A DNA stretch of 64,000 bases. Source: an uncultured Clostridia bacterium (GTDB lineage Bacteria; Bacillota; Clostridia; Oscillospirales; Acutalibacteraceae). Shown here piece by piece: positions 1 to 8,062 of the stretch. The first letter of the stretch is position 1; every line of letters begins with the position of its first letter. The notes under the pieces are model-generated. The model was not told the origin of the DNA. It did not search any database and saw only the letters and a list, made by a program, of their open reading frames with translations. The position numbers and the translations under genes are program-made. The stretch is taken from the NCBI GenBank assembly GCA_946531445.1, contig CAMNAP010000003.1, positions 1 to 64,000 of the forward strand, written 5' to 3'.

Positions 1-34
1 TTAGGGGCAAAAGAACAAAGCCAAAACCTAACCC
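1..34. repeat. Copy of a dispersed intergenic repeat
   Basis: This stretch (TTAGGGGCAAAAGAACAAAG and onward to CCTAACC) matches 37551-37583 (TTAGGGACAAAATGACAAAG, CCTATCC) with only a few mismatches. Both copies lie just downstream of a minus-strand gene. The rest of the 1-72 gap holds a small ACCCTA/TAGGGT hairpin and CCTTCGTT, also found in the second copy. The left border is cut by the window edge. Confidence 0.5.
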
Positions 35-72
35 TATTTACTTAGGGTGCCCCAAAGAGCTGCCTTCGTTTT

Positions 73-1353
73 TTATTCTTCAAATTTTTCGCGGTTTATC
101 CAGAGACCGAGAGCGGGGTTGGGGATAAAGTAAATCTCCTCGCCGTCAACAGTGTTGTAACCGTATTTAAGCTTTGTCGGGTCATATTTTTCTGAAAGCT
201 CGTCGTAGTTTGCCGCATTGAAGCCAACCGACGAAATCTCGTCTTCAGTGATATTCTTTACGGCGTAGGTGATAGTGAAGCGTCCGTCTGACGAGCCGTG
301 AATAAGGTGCGCTGCCGCGCCCATATTTTCGCTGAGGTCAGTGTTTTCGGGTTTTCTGAATTCCTCAAGCGTGTGCAGACGGCCTCTGTAGCCGTATTTA
401 CGAATGAGTAAGTCAACCTTGTCGTCCTCGCCGAAGCGCTCAACACCGGGGGCAAGTATAATAAGCTCGCCGCCGTCAGCCATTGCCATTCTTGTTCTGT
501 ATACCGCCTTGTTGCCAAGCCACGTGCTTTTGAACTCATCGGGGTCAAGGTATACAACGCACTTTTTGAGGCCGTGCTCAACAAAGTCAATGTTCTTCTG
601 CTGCGCAAGCTTCACAGCGTTTGTAAGACATTCTCTGCCCTCGCCGATAAAAAGTCCGTGGGTGTGTATATTTCCGCCCGGTGCGGTAGTAACTGTTAGC
701 ACAAAAAGAATCGGACGCTCGCTTAAAAAGTGCTCCATACCGTAGTCAAACATTCTGCGCACGGGCGTGTGGTCTTTACCCATCATTCGCTCCATACCGT
801 AGACTGCGCCTACCATATGGGATTTATTAATCATCTCGCTTCCGCCGACGCCGACAAAGAGATTCTTTGAATGGTTAGCCATACCGATAACCTCGTGAGG
901 CACAACCTGACCGGGGGAGATAATAAGGTCGTAGCTTTCGTCCATAACCAGTCGGTTAACCTCTGCCGAAACGGGCTCGTTCCAGAGACCTTCTGTGATT
1001 TCAGAGAGAAAGCTTGCGGGAATTTCGCCGAGTTTGACAACGTCTGAACGCCATCTGTGAACAAGCATTCTTTCAAACGGCACGTCGCCGAACATAGCTT
1101 CCCACTGCTCCTTAGTCATGGCAACGTGAGTTCCCAAAGCGGGGAGAATGTCAACCTCAACGCCCAGCTCTGTTAAGGTGTGATAGTATACATTTGTTAT
1201 GTAGCCTGCGTTTGAGTGAAAGCGGGTAAAATCGGGAGGAAGAATAAGTACCTTTTTAAGCGTTCTGCCTTTGAGCGATTCAAGGAGAGCCGCTTTAATT
1301 TCTTCCTTTGAAAGACCGTTTTCAGTTTCGGCTATAAGATAAATATCCTTCAT
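73..1353 (-). CDS. LarA-like nickel-dependent 2-hydroxyacid racemase/epimerase
   Basis: A 426-residue protein of the lactate racemase LarA (DUF2088) family. Visible family features are an N-terminal PPDFTRFHS stretch, ALGTHVAMT near residue 75, and the glycine-rich VGVGGSEMINKSH segment near residue 170. Known LarA enzymes invert the C2 hydroxyl of a 2-hydroxy acid using a nickel-pincer nucleotide made by LarB, LarC and LarE; none of those genes is in this window. It is the last gene of a kinase-gnd-HAD operon, 2 nt after the HAD stop, with its ribosome binding site (ATGGAG) inside the HAD 3' end. The neighbours suggest an aldonate or sugar-acid substrate rather than lactate, but that is inference. 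The family is clear; the substrate is unknown. Confidence 0.82.
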   Translation of the reverse strand: MKDIYLIAETENGLSKEEIKAALLESLKGRTLKKVLILPPDFTRFHSNAGYITNVYYHTLTELGVEVDILPALGTHVAMTKEQWEAMFGDVPFERMLVHRWRSDVVKLGEIPASFLSEITEGLWNEPVSAEVNRLVMDESYDLIISPGQVVPHEVIGMANHSKNLFVGVGGSEMINKSHMVGAVYGMERMMGKDHTPVRRMFDYGMEHFLSERPILFVLTVTTAPGGNIHTHGLFIGEGRECLTNAVKLAQQKNIDFVEHGLKKCVVYLDPDEFKSTWLGNKAVYRTRMAMADGGELIILAPGVERFGEDDKVDLLIRKYGYRGRLHTLEEFRKPENTDLSENMGAAAHLIHGSSDGRFTITYAVKNITEDEISSVGFNAANYDELSEKYDPTKLKYGYNTVDGEEIYFIPNPALGLWINREKFEE

Positions 1354-1355
1354 TT

Positions 1356-2186
1356 TTAAAACTCCATAAAATGATTTATTGCTTTTGCAACTCCGCTGTT
1401 GTTACAGTCGTCTGTAATATAGTCAGCCGCTTTTTTAACTTCCTCGTATGCGTTACCCATAGCGACGCCGATTCCCGCTTCTTTAAGCATTGAAATATCG
1501 TTTAAATCGTCGCCGAAAGCCATAGTCTGATTAGCTGAACAGCCGAGGTATTCCGAAAGCTTTTTAAGGGCGTTACCCTTTGTTGCTTCGCGGCTGTTGA
1601 TTTCAATATTGTTTACAATAGACGTTGTAACAACAAGGTCTGAAAACTCCCTCGGTAACACCTCAAGCATCTCAGAGCGCAGCTCCATATCCTTAAAGAA
1701 TAACTGAATTTTCTGTACGCCGAGCGCTTTTTCTTTAAGATATTCCTTGAGCTCGGGTACGGGAGTGCGAAGCTTTTTTATCATTTCGAGATTGTGTACG
1801 GTGGGGGCAAACTCCTCTGCCTTGTCGTAAAGCGCCTTTGTCATCCATCCCCATCCGTCCTGGTAGCAATCGTATATTACGGGTAGACTGTCAAGCCGTT
1901 CCATAACGGACACAGCCCGTTCCCACTCGATTTCAGAGGAACAGACTGTTTTTTTGTTTTTTATGTCGTAGACCTGAGCGCCGTTTATCGAAATTACGTA
2001 ATTTACGTAAGGGAGCTCACGGATAAGCTGAGGCATACCGCGAAAGAAACGGCCCGTTGCAGGAACTATTTCAGCGCCCTCTGCAGCGGCTTTTTCAAGT
2101 GCCACGGCATTTTCAGTCGTAAGCTTTTTTTCGGAATTCAGAAGTGTTCCGTCAAGGTCTAATGCAATCAGTTTAATATTATGCAT
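1356..2186 (-). CDS. Cof-type HAD-IIB phosphatase
   Basis: A 276-residue HAD-superfamily hydrolase. Motif I is LIALDLDGTLL at the N terminus and motif IV is MAFGDDLNDISML near residue 220, typical of Cof/YidA-type sugar-phosphate phosphatases with a C2 cap. The ORF track begins upstream, but those extra residues are just the gnd 3' end read in another frame. The ATG at 2186 starts directly at the MHNIKLIALDLDGT motif and overlaps the gnd stop by 8 bp, so translation is probably coupled; no separate strong ribosome binding site is visible. Role inferred from context: removing phosphate from a sugar or sugar-acid phosphate in the same pathway. Exact substrate cannot be told. Confidence 0.85.
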   Translation of the reverse strand: MHNIKLIALDLDGTLLNSEKKLTTENAVALEKAAAEGAEIVPATGRFFRGMPQLIRELPYVNYVISINGAQVYDIKNKKTVCSSEIEWERAVSVMERLDSLPVIYDCYQDGWGWMTKALYDKAEEFAPTVHNLEMIKKLRTPVPELKEYLKEKALGVQKIQLFFKDMELRSEMLEVLPREFSDLVVTTSIVNNIEINSREATKGNALKKLSEYLGCSANQTMAFGDDLNDISMLKEAGIGVAMGNAYEEVKKAADYITDDCNNSGVAKAINHFMEF

Positions 2187-3630
2187 TGTAAGTTGAAGCT
2201 GCTGTATTGCCGCCGTGACCTGTCCAGTTAGTGTGGAAGAATTCGCCTCTCGGTGCGTCAACTCTTTCATAGGTGTGAGCGCCGAAATAGTCGCGCTGAG
2301 CCTGAAGCAGGTTAGCGGGGAGGCGGTCTGTTGTATAGCCGTCAAAGTAGCTGAGTGCAGAGGTCATAGCAGGAGCGGGAACGCCGTACTGTACTGCTGC
2401 TGCTGCAACCTTACGCCACGCGGGAACAAGCTTTTCAATCGTTGATTTGAAATACGGGTCAAGGATAAGGTTCTTAAGCTCGGGGTTAGCGTCGTAAGCC
2501 TCCTTGATTTTGCCGAGGAATACAGAACGGATAATACAGCCGCCGCGCCACATAAGCGCGATTCCGCCGTAGTTGAGATTCCAGCCGTAGTGGTCAGCCG
2601 CTGTACGCATAAGGGTGTAGCCCTGAGCGTAAGAGATAATCTTTGAAGCAAAAAGCGCCTGGCGGATTGCCTCTACCATTTCTGCCTTATCGCCCTCAAA
2701 TGCGGGAATCTTTCTGTCAAACACCTTGCTTGCCTCAACACGCTCCTCCTTCATAGCAGAAAGACATCTTGAGAACACTGCCTCACCGATGAGCGTAAGC
2801 GGTACGCCCTCGTCAAGCGCCGCAATTCCCGTCCATTTTCCTGTGCCCTTCTGACCTGCGGTGTCAAGGATTTTTTCAGCAAGCGGCGAGCCGTCCTCGT
2901 CCTTATATGCGAGAATGTCGCGCGTGATTTCTATAAGATAGCTGTCAAGCTCTGTTTCGTTCCACTGCTTAAAGGTTTCGTGCATTTCGTCATAGCTCAT
3001 ACCGAGAAGGTCGCGCATAAGCTGATAAGCCTCGCAGATAAGCTGCATATCGCCGTACTCAATTCCGTTGTGTACCATCTTTACAAAATGGCCTGCGCCG
3101 TTTTCACCAACCCAGTCACAGCAGGATTCACCGTTTTCTACCTTTGCACAGATTCCCTGGAAAATAGGCTTTACATACTGCCACGCCTCAGGCGAGCCTC
3201 CCGGCATCATACTCGGACCGAGTAATGCGCCCTCTTCGCCGCCCGATACGCCTGTGCCGACATAGAGCTTGCCCTTTGATTCAACATACTCTGTTCTGCG
3301 CATTGTGTCGGGGAAGTGAGAATTACCGCCGTCAATAATTATGTCGCCATCCTCAAGAAGAGGAAGAAGCTTGTCAATCATTGCGTCAACCGATGGGCCT
3401 GCCTTAATCATCATAAATACCTTGCGCGGCTTTTCAAGATTTTCAACAAGCTCTTCAAGTGAGTGACAGCCGATTATATTCTTTCCGCTTGCGCGGCCGT
3501 TAATGAAGTTATCCACCTTTGAGGTAGTACGGTTAAAAACCGCAACGGTGAAGCCCTTTGACTCCATATTCATTACAAGGTTTTCGCCCATAACAGCGAG
3601 TCCGATTAATCCGATGTCTGCTTTTTTCAT
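2179..3630 (-). CDS. gnd: 6-phosphogluconate dehydrogenase, decarboxylating
   Basis: A 483-residue 6-phosphogluconate dehydrogenase, which oxidatively decarboxylates 6-phosphogluconate to ribulose 5-phosphate. It shows the N-terminal Rossmann start (IGLAVMGENLVMNMESKG), the substrate-site VSGGEEGALLGPSMMPGG, and the family helix KMVHNGIEYGDMQ with the catalytic Lys and His-Asn. Length is normal for the long form. The ORF track starts 46 codons too far upstream; the ATG at 3630 is preceded by GGAGAAAAGG. It lies 14 bp after the PfkB kinase and overlaps the HAD gene, so it belongs to a four-gene operon. The long form usually prefers NADP, but coenzyme choice cannot be settled here. Confidence 0.96.
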   Translation of the reverse strand: MKKADIGLIGLAVMGENLVMNMESKGFTVAVFNRTTSKVDNFINGRASGKNIIGCHSLEELVENLEKPRKVFMMIKAGPSVDAMIDKLLPLLEDGDIIIDGGNSHFPDTMRRTEYVESKGKLYVGTGVSGGEEGALLGPSMMPGGSPEAWQYVKPIFQGICAKVENGESCCDWVGENGAGHFVKMVHNGIEYGDMQLICEAYQLMRDLLGMSYDEMHETFKQWNETELDSYLIEITRDILAYKDEDGSPLAEKILDTAGQKGTGKWTGIAALDEGVPLTLIGEAVFSRCLSAMKEERVEASKVFDRKIPAFEGDKAEMVEAIRQALFASKIISYAQGYTLMRTAADHYGWNLNYGGIALMWRGGCIIRSVFLGKIKEAYDANPELKNLILDPYFKSTIEKLVPAWRKVAAAAVQYGVPAPAMTSALSYFDGYTTDRLPANLLQAQRDYFGAHTYERVDAPRGEFFHTNWTGHGGNTAASTYNA

Positions 3631-3644
3631 ATTCCTTTTCTCCT

Positions 3645-4703
3645 TTATCTCTGTACGCGGGCGTTGCCCTTGTAAATGTCCCAAACCTGCTTTTCGTCTG
3701 CGGGCTCTGCATAGTCGTTTAAGCTGCTTGCCGCAAGCACACCGCTTGCCCAGCCGAACTGAAGCCATTTGTCAGGCGTCCAGCCGCTGAGAATACCGTA
3801 AAGCAGACCGCCTGAGAAGCCGTCGCCTCCGCCGATACGGTCCATAACCTGAATCGGTCTCGGCTCTTCTACGTACCAGCTTCCGTCTGCCCAGAGGATT
3901 GCGCCCCAGAGGTGTTCATTTGCCGAAACTACCTGACGGAGCGTTGTTGCGTAAGCTCTTGCCTGCGGATACTTTTCTCTTACCTGGTCAATCATAGCCT
4001 TAAAACGCTCAATTTTTGACGAGAGCTCTTTGCCTCCCGCCTCAGGCCCTTTGAAGCCGAGACAGAGCTGAAAGTCCTCTTCATTTCCAACAAGAATGTC
4101 TGCAACTGAAGCGATTTCGCTGAAAGCGGCGCTGAGTTCCTCCTCGCGTCCCTTCCAGAAGGTTGCGCGGTAGTTTAGGTCAAAGCTTACAAGAGTTCCG
4201 TACCTCTTTGCTGCCCTTGCAACCTCAAGACAGCACTTCGTCGTTTCCTCGCTCATTGCGGCAATAAGACCTGAAAGGTGAAGAATGCTTACTCCCTCTT
4301 CACCGAAAATACGCTCAAGGTCAAAATCGTCGGCAGAGAGTGTTCTTCCTACCTCGCCTGCGCGGTCGTTCCATACTCTCGGCGCTCTGAGACCGAAGCC
4401 TGAATCGGCAATGTTGAACTGGTGTCTGTATCCCCACGGGCCGCCCTGGGGAACGTCTTTTCCCTCAAAGCGTATATTGCGCGCGCGAAGCTGACGCTTT
4501 ATAAAATCAGCCATCGGCGAGCCCTCAACAAACCTTGTCATAACAAGACATTCCTTGCCGAGACTTGAGGCAACGTTGAGAACGTTGCTTTCAGCCGAGG
4601 TTGACTGTAAGTAAAACAGATTGCTGTTGTGAACTGCCATACGGTCCTGAGGTGTAATTCTGAGCCCCATACTGGTTACCGTAGCAATTGCGTATTTTTT
4701 CAT
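3645..4703 (-). CDS. PfkB-family sugar kinase, 2-keto-3-deoxygluconate kinase-like
   Basis: A 352-residue ribokinase/PfkB-family kinase. The C-terminal anion-hole motif is DRIGGGDGFSGGLL (the Asp is the expected catalytic base), and SFDLNYRATFW in the middle resembles the SFD-NYR segment of 2-keto-3-deoxygluconate (KDG) kinases. Start chosen at 4703, where AAAGGAG sits 7 nt upstream; the track's earlier start has no such site. It is the first gene of the kinase-gnd-HAD-larA-like operon and has a plausible promoter at 4759-4787. Together these suggest catabolism of an aldonate or hexuronate through KDG and/or 6-phosphogluconate. KDG kinase is the best guess; another sugar kinase of this superfamily is possible. 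Confidence 0.8.
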   Translation of the reverse strand: MKKYAIATVTSMGLRITPQDRMAVHNSNLFYLQSTSAESNVLNVASSLGKECLVMTRFVEGSPMADFIKRQLRARNIRFEGKDVPQGGPWGYRHQFNIADSGFGLRAPRVWNDRAGEVGRTLSADDFDLERIFGEEGVSILHLSGLIAAMSEETTKCCLEVARAAKRYGTLVSFDLNYRATFWKGREEELSAAFSEIASVADILVGNEEDFQLCLGFKGPEAGGKELSSKIERFKAMIDQVREKYPQARAYATTLRQVVSANEHLWGAILWADGSWYVEEPRPIQVMDRIGGGDGFSGGLLYGILSGWTPDKWLQFGWASGVLAASSLNDYAEPADEKQVWDIYKGNARVQR

Positions 4704-4758
4704 AAGAACACTCCTTTGCAAATCGGGACAATATAATAATAATTATTAATTATTGTTT

Positions 4759-4787
4759 ATACTATCACATTGAATTATAAAAATCAA
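4759..4787 (-). promoter_or_regulatory. Probable sigma-A promoter of the kinase-gnd-HAD-larA operon
   Basis: Read on the minus strand, TTGATT, a 17-nt spacer and TAGTAT lie about 55 nt before the kinase start. Both boxes match consensus at 4 of 6 positions. Confidence 0.45.
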
Positions 4788-4818
4788 GAATACACACTCT
4801 AATAATTAAATTTCTCTC

Positions 4819-4847
4819 TTTCATATTTGTACTGATAGTAGTATAAT
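4819..4847 (+). promoter_or_regulatory. Probable promoter of the alpha/beta hydrolase gene
   Basis: A perfect TATAAT -10 box at 4842-4847 lies 20 nt before the start codon. The -35 (TTTCAT, 17-nt spacer) is poor. Confidence 0.5.
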
Positions 4848-4867
4848 GTGAATGAAAGGTGATTGTG

Positions 4868-5584
4868 ATGAAAAAAAGTGCCAAGCTTCTTCTTTTAATA
4901 ATTATTATTGCGTCGCTTTGCGGTATTGCGGCCGGGGTGTATGACAGCAGCTGTTACAGCGCTGTCGGAGTTGAGGCGTACTTAAAAGACGGTGACAAGG
5001 TTAAGGTTTCACGAATCAGAGAGGGCTATTTTTTTGACGGCGAGGGAAAAGATAAGGCGCTGATTTTTTACCCCGGAGCAAAGGTTAAGGAAGCCTCTTA
5101 TGCGCCGATAATGTACGCTCTCGCTGAGCAGGGAATTGACTGCTTTATAGTAAGAATGCCGCTGAAAATGGCATTTCTCAACAAAGACAAGGCAGACAGA
5201 ATACTAAAAAAATATAAGTACGAAAGCTACTATCTCGCCGGACATTCGCTCGGCGGGGCTATGGCGGCTAATTACTGCGCCCGGCACAAGTCGGATTACA
5301 AGGGTCTGTTTCTTCTTGCGGCGTATCCGTCTGAGGATTTAAGTAAGGCTAAGTTTCCCGTTTATTTCATCTACGGTGAAAACGACGGGGTGCTGAACCG
5401 TAAGAAGCTTGAAAAGGGATTCGGGCTTGCACCAAAGAATTCACAGACGATAATTATAGCGGGCGGAAACCATGCTTATTTCGGCTCTTACAAAGAGCAG
5501 AAGGATGACGGGAAAGCGACAATTACTCCCGAGGAGCAGCAGAATATAACGGTTGATACGATAGCAACTTCGATTAATGAATAG
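4868..5584 (+). CDS. Membrane-anchored or secreted alpha/beta hydrolase
   Basis: A 238-residue alpha/beta-hydrolase fold protein. A hydrophobic N-terminal segment (LLLLIIIIASLCGIAAGV) acts as signal peptide or membrane anchor. The nucleophile elbow is GHSLGGAMA near residue 125, the acid is probably the Asp in YGENDGV, and the His is in GGNHAYFG near residue 200, giving a complete Ser-Asp-His triad. ATG at 4868 is chosen over the upstream GTG because GAAAGGTG then sits at a proper distance. It is a single-gene unit divergent from the sugar-acid operon and convergent with the GH31 gene. Substrate (ester, or a polysaccharide acyl group) is not predictable from sequence. Confidence 0.75.
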   Translation: MKKSAKLLLLIIIIASLCGIAAGVYDSSCYSAVGVEAYLKDGDKVKVSRIREGYFFDGEGKDKALIFYPGAKVKEASYAPIMYALAEQGIDCFIVRMPLKMAFLNKDKADRILKKYKYESYYLAGHSLGGAMAANYCARHKSDYKGLFLLAAYPSEDLSKAKFPVYFIYGENDGVLNRKKLEKGFGLAPKNSQTIIIAGGNHAYFGSYKEQKDDGKATITPEEQQNITVDTIATSINE

Positions 5585-5590
5585 CAAAAA

Positions 5591-5624
5591 TAAATCCCGA
5601 AAACGTAACTATTTTCGGGATTTA
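5591..5624. terminator. Bidirectional intrinsic terminator
   Basis: A perfect 13-bp stem (TAAATCCCGAAAA with TTTTCGGGATTTA) sits between the convergent hydrolase and GH31 genes, with A/T tracts on both sides. Confidence 0.85.
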
Positions 5625-5627
5625 CTA

Positions 5628-7931
5628 TTATGCCTTATAGATTTCTATAATCTCGCGTACAGCCTGACTTACAACCTTAGGAAGAATTGCTTTTTTAAGC
5701 GCCTTTTCAAAGTCATCTACTGTTACAGCCTTTTCAAATGGCTTAAAGGCAGCACGTTTTAACTCAGTTCCCGCTTGCCAACGGGTAAGCATACAGATAA
5801 TGTCCTCGCGTATATCGTCAGGCTTATTTCTTGTAACGCCGTCGGCTGTGAATGTGTGCGCTTTATTAATATCCGCCGAGCTGATTTCAAACATAACGGC
5901 CTCGCCGTTTTGGTTTACGTCAAGCACCTTGATTAAATAGTTGCGCTTTTTCGGGAGAACGGATAAATCACCCTCTGCCGCGCCAACGGTAAATGTGAGT
6001 CTTCCGTTTTCAAAGCTGATTTCAAGCTTTGTCTCAGCCGTATGGCGTTCGCAATTTGTCTTTCCGTTATCCTCTACAAGAGTAAAGGACGAATTACCTG
6101 AAACTGCCCATATTTCAAGGCTTTCGGGGTTTTCTGTTGTATTGCCCTTATCTGACGAAAGCGGAATTATAGCGCCGTCCTCAGCAAGAACGGGGATAGT
6201 TTCAAGCTCGCGGAACATCGTGATTTTCTTGTTTCCTCGGTATGACTTGCCTGTAAATATATCGGTGTATCTTCCTTCGGGAAGCCATACCTCAACGCTT
6301 CCGAGATTCAGCTCTTTATGTTGAGGCGAGGTAATCGGGCAGACTGTAAGCTCACTTCCGAAGCTGTACTGATTAGGCACTTCGTATGCCGCTTTTTCCT
6401 CGGGGTAAGCGTAGTACATCGGCTCGCAAAGGGCGATACCGTCGCTGTGAGTGCGTCTGTCCATAGTGTAGATATACGGAATAAGTCTATGGCGCAGACG
6501 AAGCCACTCAGAAGCGCAGCGGTAAACCTCTGCGCGGTATTTCCACGGCTCCTTGCCGAGAATTTCCATAGAGGTTGAATGAAGCCTTAAAATCGGAGAG
6601 AATACGCCGAATTGAATCCAGCGCATATATAAATCGTCGTCGCGGTAGCCAAAGTGATGACCGCCGATATCGTGACTCCACCAGCTGTAAGCCGCATTTG
6701 AAGCGGTTGCCGTAAAGTAGGGCTGGAAGTTGAGAACAGGCCAGTTTATGTCTGTATCACCTGAGAAGCCGAGCGGATAACGGTGAGCGCCGAGCCCTGC
6801 ATAGCGCGAAAGAACAAGCGGCATTCTTCCGTCCTCAGCGTTGTCAAGATAGTGGTAATGGCTTAGTGCGTTTAGCGGGTCAAGACCCGGTACATCCCAA
6901 TGCTTGCCCTGCTGCCAGTCAATCCACCAGAAGTCAACGCCGTCCTTTTCATACGGCTTGTGAAGAACGTCAAAATAAGCGTTCCAGAAATCGTCGCTTC
7001 CACACTTGAATTCAACGGTTTCCTTAGTTTTTGGGTCAATACCAACAGCTTTTGCCATTTCTTCGTACATATCCTCATAAGAATGTACGCCGTCTGCGGG
7101 GTGAAGATTAAGCGTTATATGAAGGTTGTCTTCCTTAAGCTTTCTGAGGAATTCCCTGTAATCGGGAAAGAGCGTTGTGTCCCACGAATAGCCAGTCCAG
7201 CCCCAGTAATCAGAGCCGAAACGCTTTTTTAAATCGTGTACCCAGTGCCAGTCCATATCAACTGTTGCAACGGTGAGCGGAATGTTTTCCCTTTTGAAAT
7301 GCGCCATTAAATCAAGGTATTCCTGTTGAGTGTATGCGTGGTAGCGGCTCCACCATACGCCGAGAGCAAAACGCGGAACAATCGGTACAGGTGAGCTGAT
7401 TTTATAAAAGGCGCGGACAGTTTCGCGGTAGTCTTTTCCGTAGGCGAAAGCGTAGTAGTCAACAGACTGTCTTGCTCTTCTTACAAAATGCCCGCCATCA
7501 TCAAGAAGCATTGACGCGCTGTCATCAAGAAGATATGCGCCGTCCTCGGTAATAAGACCGTCCTGAAGTCTTGTTTTTCCGTGAGTTCCGTCAAGCGTCC
7601 TTGTAGTTCCCTTAAGGTTTTTCTGTTCGGAAAATACGGCGGTTTTATTTGTATCTTTAAAGGTTACGCTGTACGGAACAAAGCTTCTTATGTGGAAAAT
7701 TAAGTCCTCGGTTTCAACGAGGATTTCTTTTTTGCTTTCAGTTACACTGAACTTTCCCTCCTGCGCTTTTCTGAACCATACTGTAAAGCTCGGAAGGTCG
7801 GTATAATTATCCTCTTTTTCAACACGGATGAGCCGTGAGGTGAGATATGTAATTCTCAGACCATAGCCGCAGAAAATCTGGGCCGGGTTGGCCTTTCCGT
7901 CTGTTTTTGCAATAAGCGACTTTTTGAGCAT
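5628..7931 (-). CDS. Glycoside hydrolase family 31 (alpha-glucosidase/alpha-xylosidase type)
   Basis: A 767-residue GH31 enzyme with no signal peptide, so probably cytoplasmic. The catalytic nucleophile is the Asp in DFWWIDWQQG near residue 380, and the acid/base is the Asp in GFSGDTDINW near residue 440; SWWSHDIGGHH follows, as expected in the family. A C-terminal extension of about 70 residues beyond the beta domains (EDIICMLTRWQAGTEL and on) is unusual and probably an added small domain. The ATG at 7931 has a strong AAAGGAGGT; the track's longer start reads into the promoter. GH31 enzymes cleave alpha-linked glucose, xylose or other sugars from oligosaccharides; the WIDWQQG variant sets it apart from the second GH31 here. 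Specificity is open. Confidence 0.9.
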   Translation of the reverse strand: MLKKSLIAKTDGKANPAQIFCGYGLRITYLTSRLIRVEKEDNYTDLPSFTVWFRKAQEGKFSVTESKKEILVETEDLIFHIRSFVPYSVTFKDTNKTAVFSEQKNLKGTTRTLDGTHGKTRLQDGLITEDGAYLLDDSASMLLDDGGHFVRRARQSVDYYAFAYGKDYRETVRAFYKISSPVPIVPRFALGVWWSRYHAYTQQEYLDLMAHFKRENIPLTVATVDMDWHWVHDLKKRFGSDYWGWTGYSWDTTLFPDYREFLRKLKEDNLHITLNLHPADGVHSYEDMYEEMAKAVGIDPKTKETVEFKCGSDDFWNAYFDVLHKPYEKDGVDFWWIDWQQGKHWDVPGLDPLNALSHYHYLDNAEDGRMPLVLSRYAGLGAHRYPLGFSGDTDINWPVLNFQPYFTATASNAAYSWWSHDIGGHHFGYRDDDLYMRWIQFGVFSPILRLHSTSMEILGKEPWKYRAEVYRCASEWLRLRHRLIPYIYTMDRRTHSDGIALCEPMYYAYPEEKAAYEVPNQYSFGSELTVCPITSPQHKELNLGSVEVWLPEGRYTDIFTGKSYRGNKKITMFRELETIPVLAEDGAIIPLSSDKGNTTENPESLEIWAVSGNSSFTLVEDNGKTNCERHTAETKLEISFENGRLTFTVGAAEGDLSVLPKKRNYLIKVLDVNQNGEAVMFEISSADINKAHTFTADGVTRNKPDDIREDIICMLTRWQAGTELKRAAFKPFEKAVTVDDFEKALKKAILPKVVSQAVREIIEIYKA

Positions 7932-7958
7932 AGCTGTAACCTCCTTTATTACAAATTT

Positions 7959-7987
7959 ATTATAGCAAAAAAAAATAGCTATAGCAA
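7959..7987 (-). promoter_or_regulatory. Promoter of the GH31 gene
   Basis: On the minus strand TTGCTA, a 17-nt spacer containing a T9 tract, and a perfect TATAAT lie 28 nt before the GH31 start. Confidence 0.75.
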
Positions 7988-8005
7988 CAATTATACTGCA
8001 CACAG

Positions 8006-8034
8006 TTGCAACAGTTTTTCTGTTGTGTTAAGAT
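8006..8034 (+). promoter_or_regulatory. Promoter with embedded inverted repeat upstream of the GH38/57-like gene
   Basis: TTGCAA, a 17-nt spacer and TAAGAT lie about 30 nt before the start at 8063. The spacer holds an inverted repeat, CAACAG-N5-CTGTTG (8009-8025), well placed for a repressor such as a LacI- or GntR-type protein. No regulator gene is adjacent. Confidence 0.55.
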
Positions 8035-8062
8035 AAGTGGTATAAAACAGGGAGGGGATTTT

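Noticed and set aside
5577-5762. 61-aa ORF after the alpha/beta hydrolase
   Set aside because: It reads through the bidirectional terminator and the GH31 3' end on the wrong strand.
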